From Mrakia gelida (taxonomy: Eukaryota > Basidiomycota > Tremellomycetes > Cystofilobasidiales > Mrakiaceae): DNA of 64,000 bases. The notes below the pieces were generated by a model, which was not told the DNA's origin, searched no databases, and saw only the letters and a program-made list of their open reading frames with translations. Made by a program: the position numbers and the translations under genes. Location of the stretch: contig BRON01000011.1 of NCBI GenBank assembly GCA_024345305.1, forward strand, positions 124,001 through 188,000, in the 5' to 3' direction. The stretch's first letter is position 1. Each line of letters starts with the position of its first letter. Shown piece by piece: positions 48,037-59,472 of the stretch.

Positions 48037-48990
48037 ATGGCTCTTTTAAACAGGTCAGTAGTATGCTCGTGCCTTAGATCCAAAGACTTCGTTCCTTCCA
48101 AAGACCGAAGGATGGCAGCGAAGACAAGAAGGGGAGGAGAAACGAGCTGACCTTCCGGCTCGCTCCTTCCTTCCATCTCAGCACCCTCTCCCACCCTCCC
48201 CTGCTCCCCGCTCTGGCCGACCTTCACGCCTACAGGATCTTTGGGATCCCCAAGCAGATCGTGGCCGAGATGATCAGACTAGAGTCGGTTTCTTTCCTTC
48301 CCAATCCGACGGTAAGCAATATCAACCATCTCTCTCGATGACCTCCTCCCTTCTTCGAGCTCACCTCCTCGCATTCGTTCCTTCGGCCGTCCAGTACCGC
48401 GAGTTTGTCGCCAAGTTCGGAGACAAGGATAAGCCTGATATCATGGAGGTGATGATTCTGATTCAAATCTGCTTCCCTAACGGCCCTTATCCTGCACTCG
48501 AGAGTGTTTGGCTGGCGAAGGGGATGGATGGACGTCGGGAGGACATCTTCGCTTTTCTGGAGGATCAGAGAATGCAGAACTCGAGTAGAAAGATTCATGA
48601 GGGGGATATGGAGAAGGAGATGGGTTCGGCGATGTGCGTCCAGTCCCTCTCCCAGTCTTTCTGCCTCTCGAGGAAGGACGAAGCACAGACGGTCGAGCTC
48701 GAGCTCACCTTTCTCCCCCTGCCTTCGTTCTTCGCCTGCCAGGCTCGGTGGTCTCAACGACTTCGAAGACCTCCTTCGGCCGACGATCCAAACCACACCA
48801 GCAACAGGAAGAATCGACCCTTCAGCCGGCTCAAACGCTCCAGCGTGAGTCGACTCGCTTGATTCGTCGCACCTCGATCCGCTCTTCCTTCGAACGCGTC
48901 GCCGATGTCCTTCTCTTGCTCTTTATTCTCGTCCCTTCCAGCTACGACGCCGGATCAAATCCGATCTTGGACTTCTTCAACAAGAGATAA
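48037..48990 (+). CDS. Small uncharacterised protein
   Basis: Not recognised. Four exons give about 190 residues when started at MALLN (48037); a start at 47836 would add 67 low-complexity residues. Reads LPALADLHAYRIFGIPKQIV, AEMIRLESVSFLPNPTYREF, DIMEVMILIQICFPNGPYPA, LESVWLAKGMDGRREDIFAF, then LGGLNDFEDLLRPTIQTTP and ends GSNPILDFFNKR. The helical repeats resemble neither MYND nor F-box neighbours. Codon use is normal for the window. A canonical intron (donor near 49000, CTGAC, acceptor near 49093) follows the stop, another spliced 3' UTR as in the MYND genes. Confidence 0.55.
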
Positions 48991-49452
48991 ATCACCGAAG
49001 GTAAGTCGCGCAATTTTGAAGTCGGGCGTCGCAGACACGACCGCGTCGAGCTGACCTGTCTTTCCTTCGGTCTTCTTCTTGCCACCACTTCAGATGGTCA
49101 GGTCGCCAGCCCGCGCTCATTCTTATCCTGTACGTAAGCTCAAACTATATCCATCGCCTCTTCTACTCTGATCCCTCTCGCCTTCGCTCAGCAATCTCGC
49201 TAACCTCGTCGTCTTCTCAAACCAGATACCCTCCTTCTTCGATACCCATGCCCTTTGAACATCCTTCGCTCTCCCGAGTCTATAAGCACCTCGTCAAGGG
49301 CCCCATCCTTGCCCTCCCACAACTCGTCCTCGTCCTCACTCTCACCCGCGCTCGCCTCGCCTCATTCCTCCCTTCCTCCGCCAGAGCTCAATATGGGAGA
49401 GTTTGAAGGAGCAACGGGGTACGGAAGAGGAAGGGATAAGACTGGGACTCAC
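48991..49452. other. 3' flank without supported gene
   Basis: Spliced-looking 3' UTR of the small gene on the left, then low-complexity sequence with CTC/TCG repeats. Nothing else supported. Confidence 0.35.
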
Positions 49453-49701
49453 CTCTGCTCCAAGCCGGGTCGGTAAAGGAGGAACGAAGTTCGAGAGGCA
49501 GTCGAGTTTGACGGACGTGTTGAGGAGTTGAGGGGGTCGAGCTCGCGTACGATGTTGAGCCCAAGATTTCCAGATCTCTGTCTTCACTCCAAGTGCCCGA
49601 CATATGACTTTACTCATCCGACAGATATCCATCATTTTGAGGACTTCGCTCGAGGAAAAAAAGTGCAACGCGACGGAGACGACCTTGGCTTCGATGTCCA
49701 T
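49453..49701 (-). pseudogene. F-box-like fragment
   Basis: A single exon starting MDIEAKVVSVALHFFSSSE and continuing VLKMMDICRMSKVICRALGV then KTEIWKSWAQHRTRARPP has the helix-loop-helix feel and trailing Trp of an F-box. It ends at a good donor (GTGAGTCC), but no convincing next exon is seen before the opposite-strand neighbour ends. Probably a remnant of another F-box gene, possibly a very short gene. Its frame and length are clear; the family call is weak. Confidence 0.35.
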
Positions 49702-49866
49702 CTCACAATGAGCTGAGTCCTGACCATCTCCTCGACCGAACAGCTTCCTCGCGTTTTTTTCCTCACGACCCTCCTGCAAATGGTGCTACACGATCATCAA
49801 ATCATCCCTCGCGAACTCAGCCAAAGCGATTCCCTCGACGCGTCGTCTTCGCCCTGTTCCCCTCCC

Positions 49867-50703
49867 TCACTCCCCCACCTCCTTTCTCAGAAGCTCCAGC
49901 AACCCACAAGTCTCCTCCCTCTCTCCCTCCACCAGTACTAGATCCGACCCAAACACAATCTCGACCTTCTCCTCGTCCTCCTCAGAATCACAAGACGCGG
50001 ACGAGACGGCAGAAGGCTGAACGTCCAAGCTGAAGCGAGGAGAGGAGGGAAGTCGGATGAGGAACGAGACGAGGGCCTTGGTTTCGGTTGAGGGTTGGTT
50101 CGCGTCCTTCGTGAGTGATGGTAGGAGGGTGAGGGAGAGCGGCTACGAGTCGAGAAAGGAAAAACGAAAGAAGAGTGAGCTCGAGCTTGAACTGAATCGA
50201 CGCTCGTCTTCTCGAGCAGCGAACTCACCAGCAGTTTTTCCTCGTCAGACCACTGCCCCAATCCATCACACATCCTCTTCTCCTCCTTTTCCAGACAAAC
50301 CTCTACCAACTCAGGCTTCTCCATCCCTCCCTGCTGTTGAAGTTCGAGAGCGATCCTCGCCTCCCGCCTCAACCTCAGCCTCTCCCCCAGACTCGTACCC
50401 TCAACTTCGTAGCGACCTGAGCGTACTCGAGAGCCGTAGAACCTGATTGTCCCACCCCAGACACCCAAACCATCAGTTCAGGTTCTTCTCTTCCCTTTTT
50501 GTTCGTTCCAAAGAGAAGGAAAGCTGACCCGAAACTCACCCAGCAGCCAACGACCCACCCACCAAAACCGCTCCAACGATGGACCCAAGAACGACAGCGA
50601 CGATGCCTCCGCTTCGACCTGTTGGGACGGCGAAGCTGGAAGGGTTCCCGTAGGAGGAGGTGTCGGATTCGAAGGAGGAGAAGGAAGAGTTGGAGAAGCT
50701 CAT
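49867..50703 (-). CDS. Single-pass membrane protein, uncharacterised
   Basis: Three exons, about 190 residues. The start MSFSNSSFSSFESDTSSYG is a short Ser-rich ectodomain. One membrane helix follows, SGGIVAVVLGSIVGAVLVGG, interrupted by the first intron just after it, then a basic stop-transfer GFYGSRVRSGRYEVEG. The cytoplasmic part is charged: RLRREARIALELQQQGGMEK, EKEEKRMCDGLGQWSDEEKL, and ends in an acidic block EEDEEKVEIVFGSD with GLLELLRKEVGE. This layout (Ser-rich short ectodomain, Gly/Val/Ala helix, cytoplasmic tail) is common among fungal wall-sensor-like proteins of unknown role. No signal peptide; the helix itself probably acts as a signal anchor. Confidence 0.6.
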
Positions 50704-51275
50704 GGTGGTGGTTTGAGGCGAAGAAGCAAAAGGAAAGGGTCTGGGCTCGAACGAACAGAGTCGATTTCGTTTTGCAAAAGCAAAAGTCACGAGCTTGAAC
50801 AGAGAGGATTTGCTGTTGTTTCTGGGGAGAAGACCGAGAAAGCCGTTTGATGACAGACGAGCGAAAGGAGGGAAGAGGGAGGGAGGGCGGGAGCAGAGTC
50901 GAACGAGCGAAACAGGAAAACGCGGAGAGAGAGTGAAGTCTTCATCGATAGAGACCAGAGCTCTCTCGACGAGCAAGCACGCTGGACGCAGTGAGCTATG
51001 GTAGACTATTCCGTGACGAGAGTCGGTTAAGAAGGGAGAGGGAGGCAGGGATGGTCAGTTTGAGAACGACAGTCGTCGAGCTCGCGAGGGAAACGAAGAC
51101 GACGCGACGCGACGCGACGAGCGAAGAAAAAACGAGCTCACCTTCTCTTCGACCCACTCGTTTGAGGAGACGTCACATCTACAAACTACCAGAGACGATA
51201 GAGCCCGCTATGTCAGCTCTCGAGCGAACGAAACCTCAAAACGAAACAACTCGGACTCACCCTCGTCGCGTCGTC
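50704..51275. other. Region upstream of the single-TM gene
   Basis: Promoter of the single-TM gene and 3' flank of F-box copy 5 (both minus). Purine-rich with GACGCGACGCGACG repeats near 51100-51120. No gene supported. Confidence 0.4.
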
Positions 51276-52613
51276 TCAACCCTCCCAGAATCCCACCTCC
51301 CTCCTTCCTCCCCCATCATCCACCAACCAGAACCAATCCTTCTCCCTCCCCTTCCAGCCTTCTACCTCTTCTTCCCATCTTCTCCTCTCATCATCCCTCC
51401 CAAAATTCCTCAGCACCGTCTTCCTCCATTCCCTCGCCTTTCCTTCGTCCGCGCTGCAGTCCAGCACGATCTTCCCCGTGAAGGGAGGAATCTCAGGGGG
51501 TAGGATGCTGAGTTGGACGAGGGAGTTGATGATGGACGAGAGTGAAGAGGAGGAAGTGGTGGGGAGGAGGGAGAAGTTGGAGTTGTGGTGGTGGAGGATG
51601 AGGGTTGGTGGTGGGTTGAGTGGTTGGTGGGAGAGGTGAAGGAGGATCAGGGAGAGCGTGGTTGTCGGTCGCCGTTGCTGATGAAGGAGGGTTGAGAGGA
51701 CCGAGAGGAGAGGGAGATGGATCCTTTGGGGTGCTGCTGCTGCTGCTGCTGAAGGCGGGAAGGAAGGCCGAGCGAAAAACGTCCTCCTCAACGCTTCCGT
51801 CCTCTCACTCAAGATCTGACCCTTCAGCCTCCTCTCTTCCACCCCCCCGTAGCCCACCCAGAGGTGAGCGTATTCGCGCAAGGTGTTGAGGAGATCGGTG
51901 TAGTGGGGGTAAGGCTTGTTGGCGATGGTTGAGAGGGAGGGGAAGAGGTAGAAGATGTTGAGGAGGTTGGGGAAGGGCGAGCTGCTCGCATCGTCGTCGC
52001 AGAGGGCAGGCCACCTCTCACCCATCCAATCCCCAGGCCGGATTCCCCCAAGCCGTCCTCGCTCGATGACTCGCGAGAGAGCTATCTTGGGTGAGGCGAG
52101 AGGGAACAAAGCTGTTTGATCCTCCACGATCCAAACATCCTCGACCCAACCTCGTCGCCTCTTCGCGGCTTCCCCGTCTCCTACGAACAACCCTTCGCGC
52201 CCGAACCAGATGTCCCAGAGCTCGGCGCGGTTGAGGTAGAGGGATCGATAAAGGAGTGGGAGGCAGAGGTCGTGGATTGCGTGGGAGACGAGGAGGAGAT
52301 GGACTGGAGGTTGAGGAGGAGGAGTGTCGATGGAGGAGTTTGGGAGAGAGGAAGAGGAGGGGAAGGCGAGGGAGAGGATTCGTTCAAGGATTTCGAGGGG
52401 GATGCGGAGTTTTGAGGGGAGGGAGAGGGGGTGGAAGAGGTTGGTGTAGCTTGGTGAGGAGGGAAGAGAGGAAGGTCAGGAAGAGTGTGAGGGCTGAGAG
52501 ACGGGGGGAGCGAACGAGTGGGCTCACCGACGGAGAAGATCCTGGTTCTTGCGAGACTCGCCGTCGAGGGAGTCGAGGGTAAGCTTGGAAAGGGACTGGA
52601 GGAGATCGCCCAT
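51276..52613 (-). CDS. F-box-like protein, copy 5
   Basis: Two exons, about 420 residues. Exon 1 is MGDLLQSLSKLTLDSLDGE; the intron (CTGAC branch, AAG acceptor) joins in phase 2 to RYTNLFHPLSLPSKLRIPLE. The F-box-like core is RIPLEILERILSLAFPSSSS followed by VHLLLVSHAIHDLCLPLLYR and SLYLNRAELWDIWFGREG. The C-terminal part includes VEDVWIVEDQTALFPLASPK, LNIFYLFPSLSTIANK, LHQQRRPTTTLSLILLHLS and FTGKIVLDCSADEGKAREWR. This is the usual basidiomycete F-box plus helical-repeat layout. The 3' third is G-rich on the sense strand. Substrate unknown. Confidence 0.65.
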
Positions 52614-53004
52614 GCTAGTGGTTAGCAGTTGAAGAGAGGAAGGGATGAAAGCGAAGGAAGCGAGGGTTGAGCTCGTTCGTTCCACGTTTACACCTCTTCA
52701 AGGCGCCATGCGAGTCGGATTATCAGTCGTTTCTTGATCGAGAGAGATCTTGACCTTCAGAAACTCGATGGGGAGAAGAGAAGGGCAAGATTTTTTGTTT
52801 CGAGGTCGAAGTAGTGGAGCTCGAAAGCAGGAGGGAAGGAAGGGCGGAGGTGAGCTCGGCTCCTTTCCTCGAGAATCCCTGGACTTGCTCGGCTGAGGGT
52901 CAGTCGAGTCAGTTTTGTCGAGGAGGGAAAAGTCTGTCCCACCTGTTCTCGCTCTCCTCGGTTCCCCTTCACGTCCACCTTCTCCTTCTCCGCGCGCATC
53001 CACC
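52614..53004. promoter_or_regulatory. Divergent promoter, F-box copy 5 / BDP1
   Basis: About 390 bases between start codons pointing apart. A CT-rich leader (52940-53000) precedes BDP1. No specific element recognised. Confidence 0.45.
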
Positions 53005-56000
53005 ATGTCTCGTATAGGTCCGTGCTCTCTCTTCGATTGAAGAAAGACGAGCTCAAGCTGACTCCTTTTTGATGGTTTGGCTTCTTCCAGAAAAGGGAGG
53101 AGCCAAGTTCAAGCCTGTCGCCCGACCGGTCGCTCGTCCTCGTCCTTCCCTCCCTCCATCCTCCCAAGCATCAGCAGCATCCTCATCCCAAGTCCCAGGG
53201 GCTCCTCCTCCTTCCTCTCAGCTCGCCCCTCCCGCTTCCTCCTCTGCGTTCTCTAAACCTCCCGCTCTCTACGGAGCTTCTTCATCGTCCAACTCGCGCG
53301 ACCCTGCTCCTCCTCCTTCCTCCACCTCGACCTCAACAGGACCATCCTCATCGAAGGCTGCTCCGAACGCATCCACCTCGTCCGAGAATGCTATCCCTAT
53401 CCCTCCCGCTCGACAATACAACCCTTACCTCCACGATTCAGCTCCTCCTCCCATCATCATCAGAGAACCAACAAGATCATCCACAGGAGGAGCAGCTTCC
53501 GTTGGGAGTGCTAGACAGGAAGGAGGAAGAGTAGCTCCCACCATCGCATCAACAGCAGGACCATCAGGATCATCATCGTCGGATAGAAGAGCAGGATCAG
53601 TCGTTCCATCCATCGCTACTACAACAGGTCCTCTCCCGCCAACGCCAGTCAACCGAGCTCGAGCAGCTCCCTCCATCGCGTCAACATCTGGACCGGTCGC
53701 TTCCTCCTCAACCTCGTCCTCAGCTCCAGCCGTCTTTAAACCAGCTCCAAGAGCAGGACGAGCACCCTCTATCGCAGCAACAACGACCGCTACCACCTCG
53801 TCGTCGTCCAGCATGCCTCCTCCTCCTCATCCTCGATCCACCGCCTCCTCCTCGCGAGCGACAACAACAAACGGTCGGGCTCCCTCCCTCGCGACAACTC
53901 CAGCTTCCCCTCCTCCCGCTTCTCAACCCATCGCACCCACTCTTCGAGACGACTCTCCTCCTCCTCCCATCGTCCCTCGACTCCGAGGAATCGTCCCCTC
54001 CTCTCGACCCATCATCGCCGCTCCCGTCAGCTCAGCCAGAGGAGGTCCCTCCCCTCCTCCTCCCTCCTCTCTCCCAACTCAACCCGAAATCGGAGCCATC
54101 CTCCCTCTCGCCGCCCGAGCCATCCCTCGAGGTCTCCCTCCTCCAGCTCCTGAAGCTGGTCCCTCGAAGGGAAGGAAACGAGGAGCTCCTTCAGCAGCAG
54201 CGACGACGACTTCGCCGGCGAAGAAGACGAGAGGGAGACCCAAGAAGAAGACGGCTGAGGAGGCTGAGGCGGAAGCGGAAGCGGATGCTGAGGAGGTCGA
54301 CACTGGAGTCAGAGGAGCAGCAGCACCAGGAGCCGAGGAAGGAGGATCGAACGAGAACGGAGACGAGGAAGCCGCCGTCGTCGCTCCTCCTGGTCCCAAG
54401 GGCAAGAAACCCTTCGTTCGAACTCGACCTACTCCCAGGATCACCGCCAAGAGGAAGTCTCGCGTCGTCGATTCGGACGAGGACGAGGAGGAAGGAACCG
54501 CCGCTGAGGAGGACGGCGCGTCGTCGTCGAAGAAGACGAAGGGCAAAGGGAAACCTCCAACGGACGGAACCTACGGAGGAGACGGAGACGGAGACGAATC
54601 CCCCGACGAAACCATCCAACTCAAACCCAAGAGGAAGTACGTCAAGAAACCTGTCGACCCGAACGCTCCTCCCAAAGCTCCTCGCAGGAAAGTCGAACGC
54701 GACGCCGACGGAAACGCTCTCTCCAAGTACACTCGCGCTCCTCGAGCTCCTCGCCCTCCCAAAGAAGTCCTCCTCGGTCCCGATGGTCAACCCTTACCAC
54801 CTCCGAAGAGGAAGCGTAAACCTCGTCCTCCTACTGGGAACCCCATCGGCCGACCTAGGAAACCCGTCGAAACGATCCCGGACATCGACGACGTCGAAGC
54901 TCACAACCTCCTCGCTGGAGACGGACCGGACGTCCTGACGACGACGATGAAGGAGATCTGCGAGGATACCGGGATGGGGAGGATCAGTTCGAGGTTCGTG
55001 GAGATTCAGAGGAAGGCTCTTGACCTGAAGGAGGCGAGGAGAGCAGCGAGGGATCGGATGAAGGCTCGTCTCAAGAAGGCCAAGGATCCTGGAGCCAACG
55101 ATTCCGAGGACGAGGAAGGTCCCCTCACCATCCTAGAGGGTGGGAACGCGCCCGAGGGAGCGTACGTTCGTCCTCAACACGCTGCTGGATCGGCTGCTGC
55201 TCTCGATGCGCTGGCGGCTCAAGTCAAGGAGGCGAAGAGGCTTGCGAACGAGGCGGCTGGGATTGAGGAACCTGAGGAGCAGGAGGACGAGGATGATATT
55301 GATGGGGTGGTGGAGGGGGGGTATGCACCGCAGTTTAGGTTGGTGAATGGGGAGATGGTGTTGGATCAGGAGAGTTTGGTGGCGGATAGGCATAAGGAGA
55401 CGGAGGCGAGGGGGGAGGAGGAGATGGATGTGGTGGAGGAGAGGGATACGGATAGGTTTGTCAACTCGACGACGTGGGGGAAGAAGTTGAGAGGGGAGAG
55501 GTGGAGTAAGGAGGAGACGGATTTGTTCTTTACGGTGAGTCACTCTTCCTTTTTCGTTTTGCGACAACGCGTCGAGCGAACGCGAGCGCTGACCTTCCCC
55601 TCCTTCGCTTCTTTTTCTTTCTCTTTTCTTTCCCCTTGGTTTTCCGATGATCATCTACAGGCCATCAATCAATTCGGAACCGACTTCGAGATGATCGCGA
55701 GACTGTTCCCTGGTCGAACGAGGAAGATGATCAAGAACAAGTGGAACCGAGAGGAGACGTCCAACGCGACGAGGGTAACAGAGGCTTTGTTGATGAAGGT
55801 GCCAGTCGGTGAGTCTCCCTCTCCTTCTTCCCCTACCCCTTTGCCACCCTCTTCTTCTCTTCTGGAACGAACTTCTCTTCTCGAACTCGTTCGTTCGTTC
55901 GTCTCCATCGAAACCCAGCGCTCACCTCGCTCTTCCCTCCCTCCCTTCGTTCCCTCCCTCCAGACGTCGAAACCTACTCCCGAATGACCCAAACCGACCT

Positions 56001-56490
56001 CTCCGGACCCCCTCCCGAAATCATCGCTCCTCCTCCTCCCACCCCTACCACTCCCCGAAACGCCTCAGCCGGACCCTCGAAGCCCAAGAAGAAACGACCC
56101 AACCTTCGAGACGGAGAGGAGATCGTCGGACAGACTGGAGCCGATGGAGAGGAGATCCGATTCGACGCTTCGGACGAGGAAGTTGCTGGGATGGTAGCGA
56201 CGACGAGTGGTGGGAGGGCGAGGGCGAGTTCGGCGACGTCGTCGGTGGGAGCGAAGAGCAACGCGTCGAACCACGGAGGAGGAGAGAGACCAAGGTCGAC
56301 GAGCACGGCGGCGGTGGGAGCTGGAGTGGTGGGGAGGAAGGCTCCTTCAGTGGGAGCTTCCTCGGCTCCTGTTGCTCCTGCTGCTGCTGAGAAGGGGAAG
56401 GGGAAGGAGAAGGCGCCGGCGGAGGGTAGCGCTCCCGGGGAGATGAGCGACGACGAGGACCTCCCTGCTGTGGGAGCGATTGGACGATGA
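53005..56490 (+). CDS. BDP1: TFIIIB subunit B'' (BDP1/TFC5), SANT domain
   Basis: Third subunit of TFIIIB, which recruits Pol III together with TBP and BRF1. Start MSRI, with a short first exon spliced to EKGGAKFKPVARPVARPRP, the conserved N-terminal block. A very long Ser/Pro/Ala region follows, then a basic linker with AT-hook-like KKTRGRPKKKTAEE and KRKPRPPTGNPIGRPRK. The extended SANT region is FVNSTTWGKKLRGERWSKEE, continued across an intron (donor about 55534) as TDLFFTAINQFGTDFEMIAR and LFPGRTRKMIKNKWNREE, the invariant heart of BDP1. The tail is acidic and ends DEDLPAVGAIGR. The residue order leaves little doubt. The first exon's donor is a weak GTCCGT. The long exon shows a strong shift of codon choice toward G-ending codons in its last ~280 bases. 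Confidence 0.94.
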
Positions 56491-57284
56491 GTGACCTGCA
56501 CTTTTTTTCTTTGGTTCTTTTTGGGTACACACTTCTTTTTGGGCTTCCCTCTTGTAGTTCTTTCCCTCGTCTCTTCACTCGACGCGTCCCCTCCCCTCTT
56601 TCTTTCTCGCTCTCCCACCATCACGACACGTTTTCCTCTATAGCAGCTACCATCACCTCCAATATACACAACCCTTTTCAGCTACCTCGATTCCATAACT
56701 CTCCCACATCGGTTTTCGTTGAGCTCGAACGACGGTCGTCTTTTTCCCTTCGGTCTCGACGCGTCGCCCACCTCGCTCTTCGTTATTCGATCATGCCACC
56801 TTTTTTGTAACGAAACTCTCTTCGAGCCCTTTTTCGCCCGTCGGCTACGTCGAAAGGTAAGTCCCTCAAGTCCTTCATCCCTCTCGTACTCTCTCGTAAC
56901 GGAACCTGACATCGACGACGACGCGTCTCCCTTTCCCTCTCCCTCCCTGCAGCTTTTCCGAGCGATTCTCGCTCCTCGTTCGGGCATTCAGCCGACCTAG
57001 AACTCTTATCTCCCGTTCCAGCCAACCAACATCGTTCCATCCTCGTGGTTTGGGTTTTCCTTTGGAACCGCTGAGAAGAGCTCGGAAGGTGAGAACGAGT
57101 CTCTCCTCCTCCCCCTCCTCCGTGAAACTCGTTCGATGGTTCGACTTTCGAGCTGGGCTGCTCGTTTCGCGCCCTTTTAATTTCCTTCCTTTCCCGACTC
57201 TTCTCTTCTGATCTCCAACAGTCAACACCTCCCAACTCTTCCTTTCCTTCTCTTTCTCTCCAAAGGGATCAGCAACGAACGACG
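56491..57284 (+). promoter_or_regulatory. Promoter and intron-containing 5' leader of ERG25
   Basis: After the BDP1 stop, a CT-rich leader with several donor/acceptor pairs (for example GTAAGT near 56861 with CTGAC near 56907 and CAG near 56952; GTGAGAAC near 57089) suggests the ERG25 mRNA has a spliced 5' UTR. CATCACCTCCAATA near 56650 loosely resembles a sterol-regulatory element, but the match is imperfect and could be chance. Confidence 0.5.
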
Positions 57285-59135
57285 ATGTCGATGAACAACA
57301 TCCTTCACACCATCCTCCCCCTCCCGATGTTCCTCAACCAAACGGCTGAGGTTGCGCCGATGTACCAGCCTTCGGATCTGGTAGGACTCAACAAGTACGA
57401 GACTTGGTGGGCTGAGTTCTTCACATACATGGGAGATCCCGCTCTTGCTACTGCTGTTCTCGTCTTCCTCACGCATGAGGTGAGTTTCAGCTCGAGCTCA
57501 ACACTCGTTTCTCCTCCCTCCCTCCTTGTTTCCCTCGCTGACCTTTTCTCTCGTTCTTGCCCAGATCATCTACTTCGGTCGATCCATCCCCTTCATCATC
57601 ATGGACTTCACTCCCTACTTCAACAAGTGGAAGATTCAGCCTGTACGTTTCTTTCCTCTCGATCCAACGTCGAGCTCAGAAGGAGGGGGAAGTCGTCCGA
57701 AGGTCGCGAGCTGAACCTCTCCTCCTTTTCTCTCGTTCGCTTTTGATTCGCTTCGCACCCAACAGAACAAGATCCCTACGGCCGCCCAGCAGTGGCACTG
57801 TGCCAAGATGGTCCTGTTCTCGCATTTCTTCATCGAGCTGCCCGTCGTGAGTCGTCGTCTGCCCTCTCTCGCGTTTCGACTCGATCTCATTCGCTCGAGC
57901 TCGAAGCTCACCTTTCCGTTCTTTGCTTGCTTTCTCGCAGATGGGAGGATTCCACGGATTCACTTCCTACTTCGGTATCCAGTCGCACCAGGTCCCTTTC
58001 CCTCACTGGACTAAGATGGCTTACCAGGTGAGTCTCTCTTTCTTTTCGTTCGAGCTCGCGTCGTCTCCCTCCCTCTTTCAGCCCTCGCCCTCTCTTTCGC
58101 TCTACCTCGCTGACCTCGCTTCTTGCCGTGTGTTAATTAGATCGCCATCTTCTTCATCGTCGAGGATACTTGCCACTACTGGTTCCACCGAGCGCTTCAC
58201 ACTCCTCGACTTTACAAGATGATTCACAAGGTTCACCACGAGTACCCTGCTCCTTTCGGACTCGTGAGTCTTCCTTCTCCCCCCTCGCTCCTTTAAAATC
58301 GGGTTCTGACCTCTCACTTTGACTTTCGCAGACCGCCGAGTACGCTCACCCTCTCGAAGTCTTGATCCTCGGAGGTGAGCAGCCAGTTCTCTCGACTTCG
58401 CTCTCGACGCGTCGTCTTTACTTCCTCGCTGACTTTCGCTTTCTTTCTCTTCGTTTCCCTTCAGCCGGAACCATCGGAGCTCCTATCGGATGGGTCGCCT
58501 TCACGGGAGATCTTCACCTCGTCACCGTTCTCCTCTGGATGACTCTTCGATTGATGCAGGCCGTTCAGGCTCACTCTGGATACGGTGAGTCTTCCTCGTC
58601 TTCCTCGCTCGTCTTTCTCGACTCCCTCGTCTCAGAGCGCTGATCACACCTCTTCATATCACCTTTTAGATCTCCCCTGGTCTCTTCGATTCATCTTCCC
58701 CTTCTGGGCCGGAGCTGAGGTTCGTTTCGTTTCTCCTCCTTCCTCATCGCGTCCACCGTTCGTGCTCAAGCTCACCTCTTCCCTTCTACCCCCTCTTTTC
58801 TTCCTTCCCTCAGCACCACGACTACCACCACAAGGTCCGTTGTCCCTTCCTCTCTTTTCTCCTCCTATCTCTCCCTTCCTCTCCTTTTTCAATCCAAAAT
58901 CTGACCTCTTTCTCCTCCCTCCCCTCCTCAGGCCTTCACCTCCAACTTCGCCTCCAGTTTCCGATGGTGGGATTCCATCTTCGGAACCGACACCGCCTAC
59001 CACGCCTACAGGAGGAGAATCGACTCTGCCAAGAAGGGAAAGGCGAGAGATATGGCTCAGGCCGAGGAGGATCGAAAGGCTCTCATCGATGGAGCGAGGG
59101 AGGCTCAGGCTGTGATAGATAGGGCTGGCAGGTAG
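57285..59135 (+). CDS. ERG25: C-4 methylsterol oxidase (ERG25)
   Basis: Di-iron enzyme of the ER that oxidises the C-4 methyl groups of sterol intermediates in ergosterol synthesis. Start [15 protein letters not shown]. Motifs in order: [20 protein letters not shown]; the helix [38 protein letters not shown]; then the three histidine boxes [19 protein letters not shown] and HHDYHH, with [12 protein letters not shown] and [17 protein letters not shown] between; then [20 protein letters not shown]. It ends in a charged helix ([18 protein letters not shown]) after the usual domain end. Nine or ten exons, all in phase; full length (~330 residues). Histidine spacing is intact, so activity is expected. 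Confidence 0.97.
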
Positions 59136-59472
59136 ATGGAGATGGAGAGGAAGTAGACTTTTCTTTAGAAGCTCTTGAGGCACTCCTTTTGGGCTAGCAT
59201 CACTATATACATTTTGTCAAGGAACAGAAGACAGGCTCGCTCGTGTTTTGAAAGTGAGGGTGTTTGAGCGCGTCGAGTGTTGGTTCGTTCAGGTTCGCGA
59301 AGCTTCCTTCGGCGGGATTGGCATGTTTGAGCTCGTGATAGCAAAGTTGATCGGCTACTTTCGAATGATTAGAGCCGAGACGAAACCGCGTTTGCATCCC
59401 TTCCACTTCCAAGATCAATCAACGACAAAGCTATACCGACGCGAGGACGCGTTTCGATCGATTGTTCCCTCC
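59136..59472. other. Convergent 3' region, ERG25 / MYND copy 3
   Basis: 337 bases between stops. Contains one AGGACGCGTTTCG motif (about 59445). No gene supported. Confidence 0.45.

Noticed and set aside
53425..54790. Long minus-strand frames opposite BDP1
   Set aside because: BDP1 exon 2 is conserved and open throughout; these are antisense shadows in GC-rich low-complexity coding DNA.
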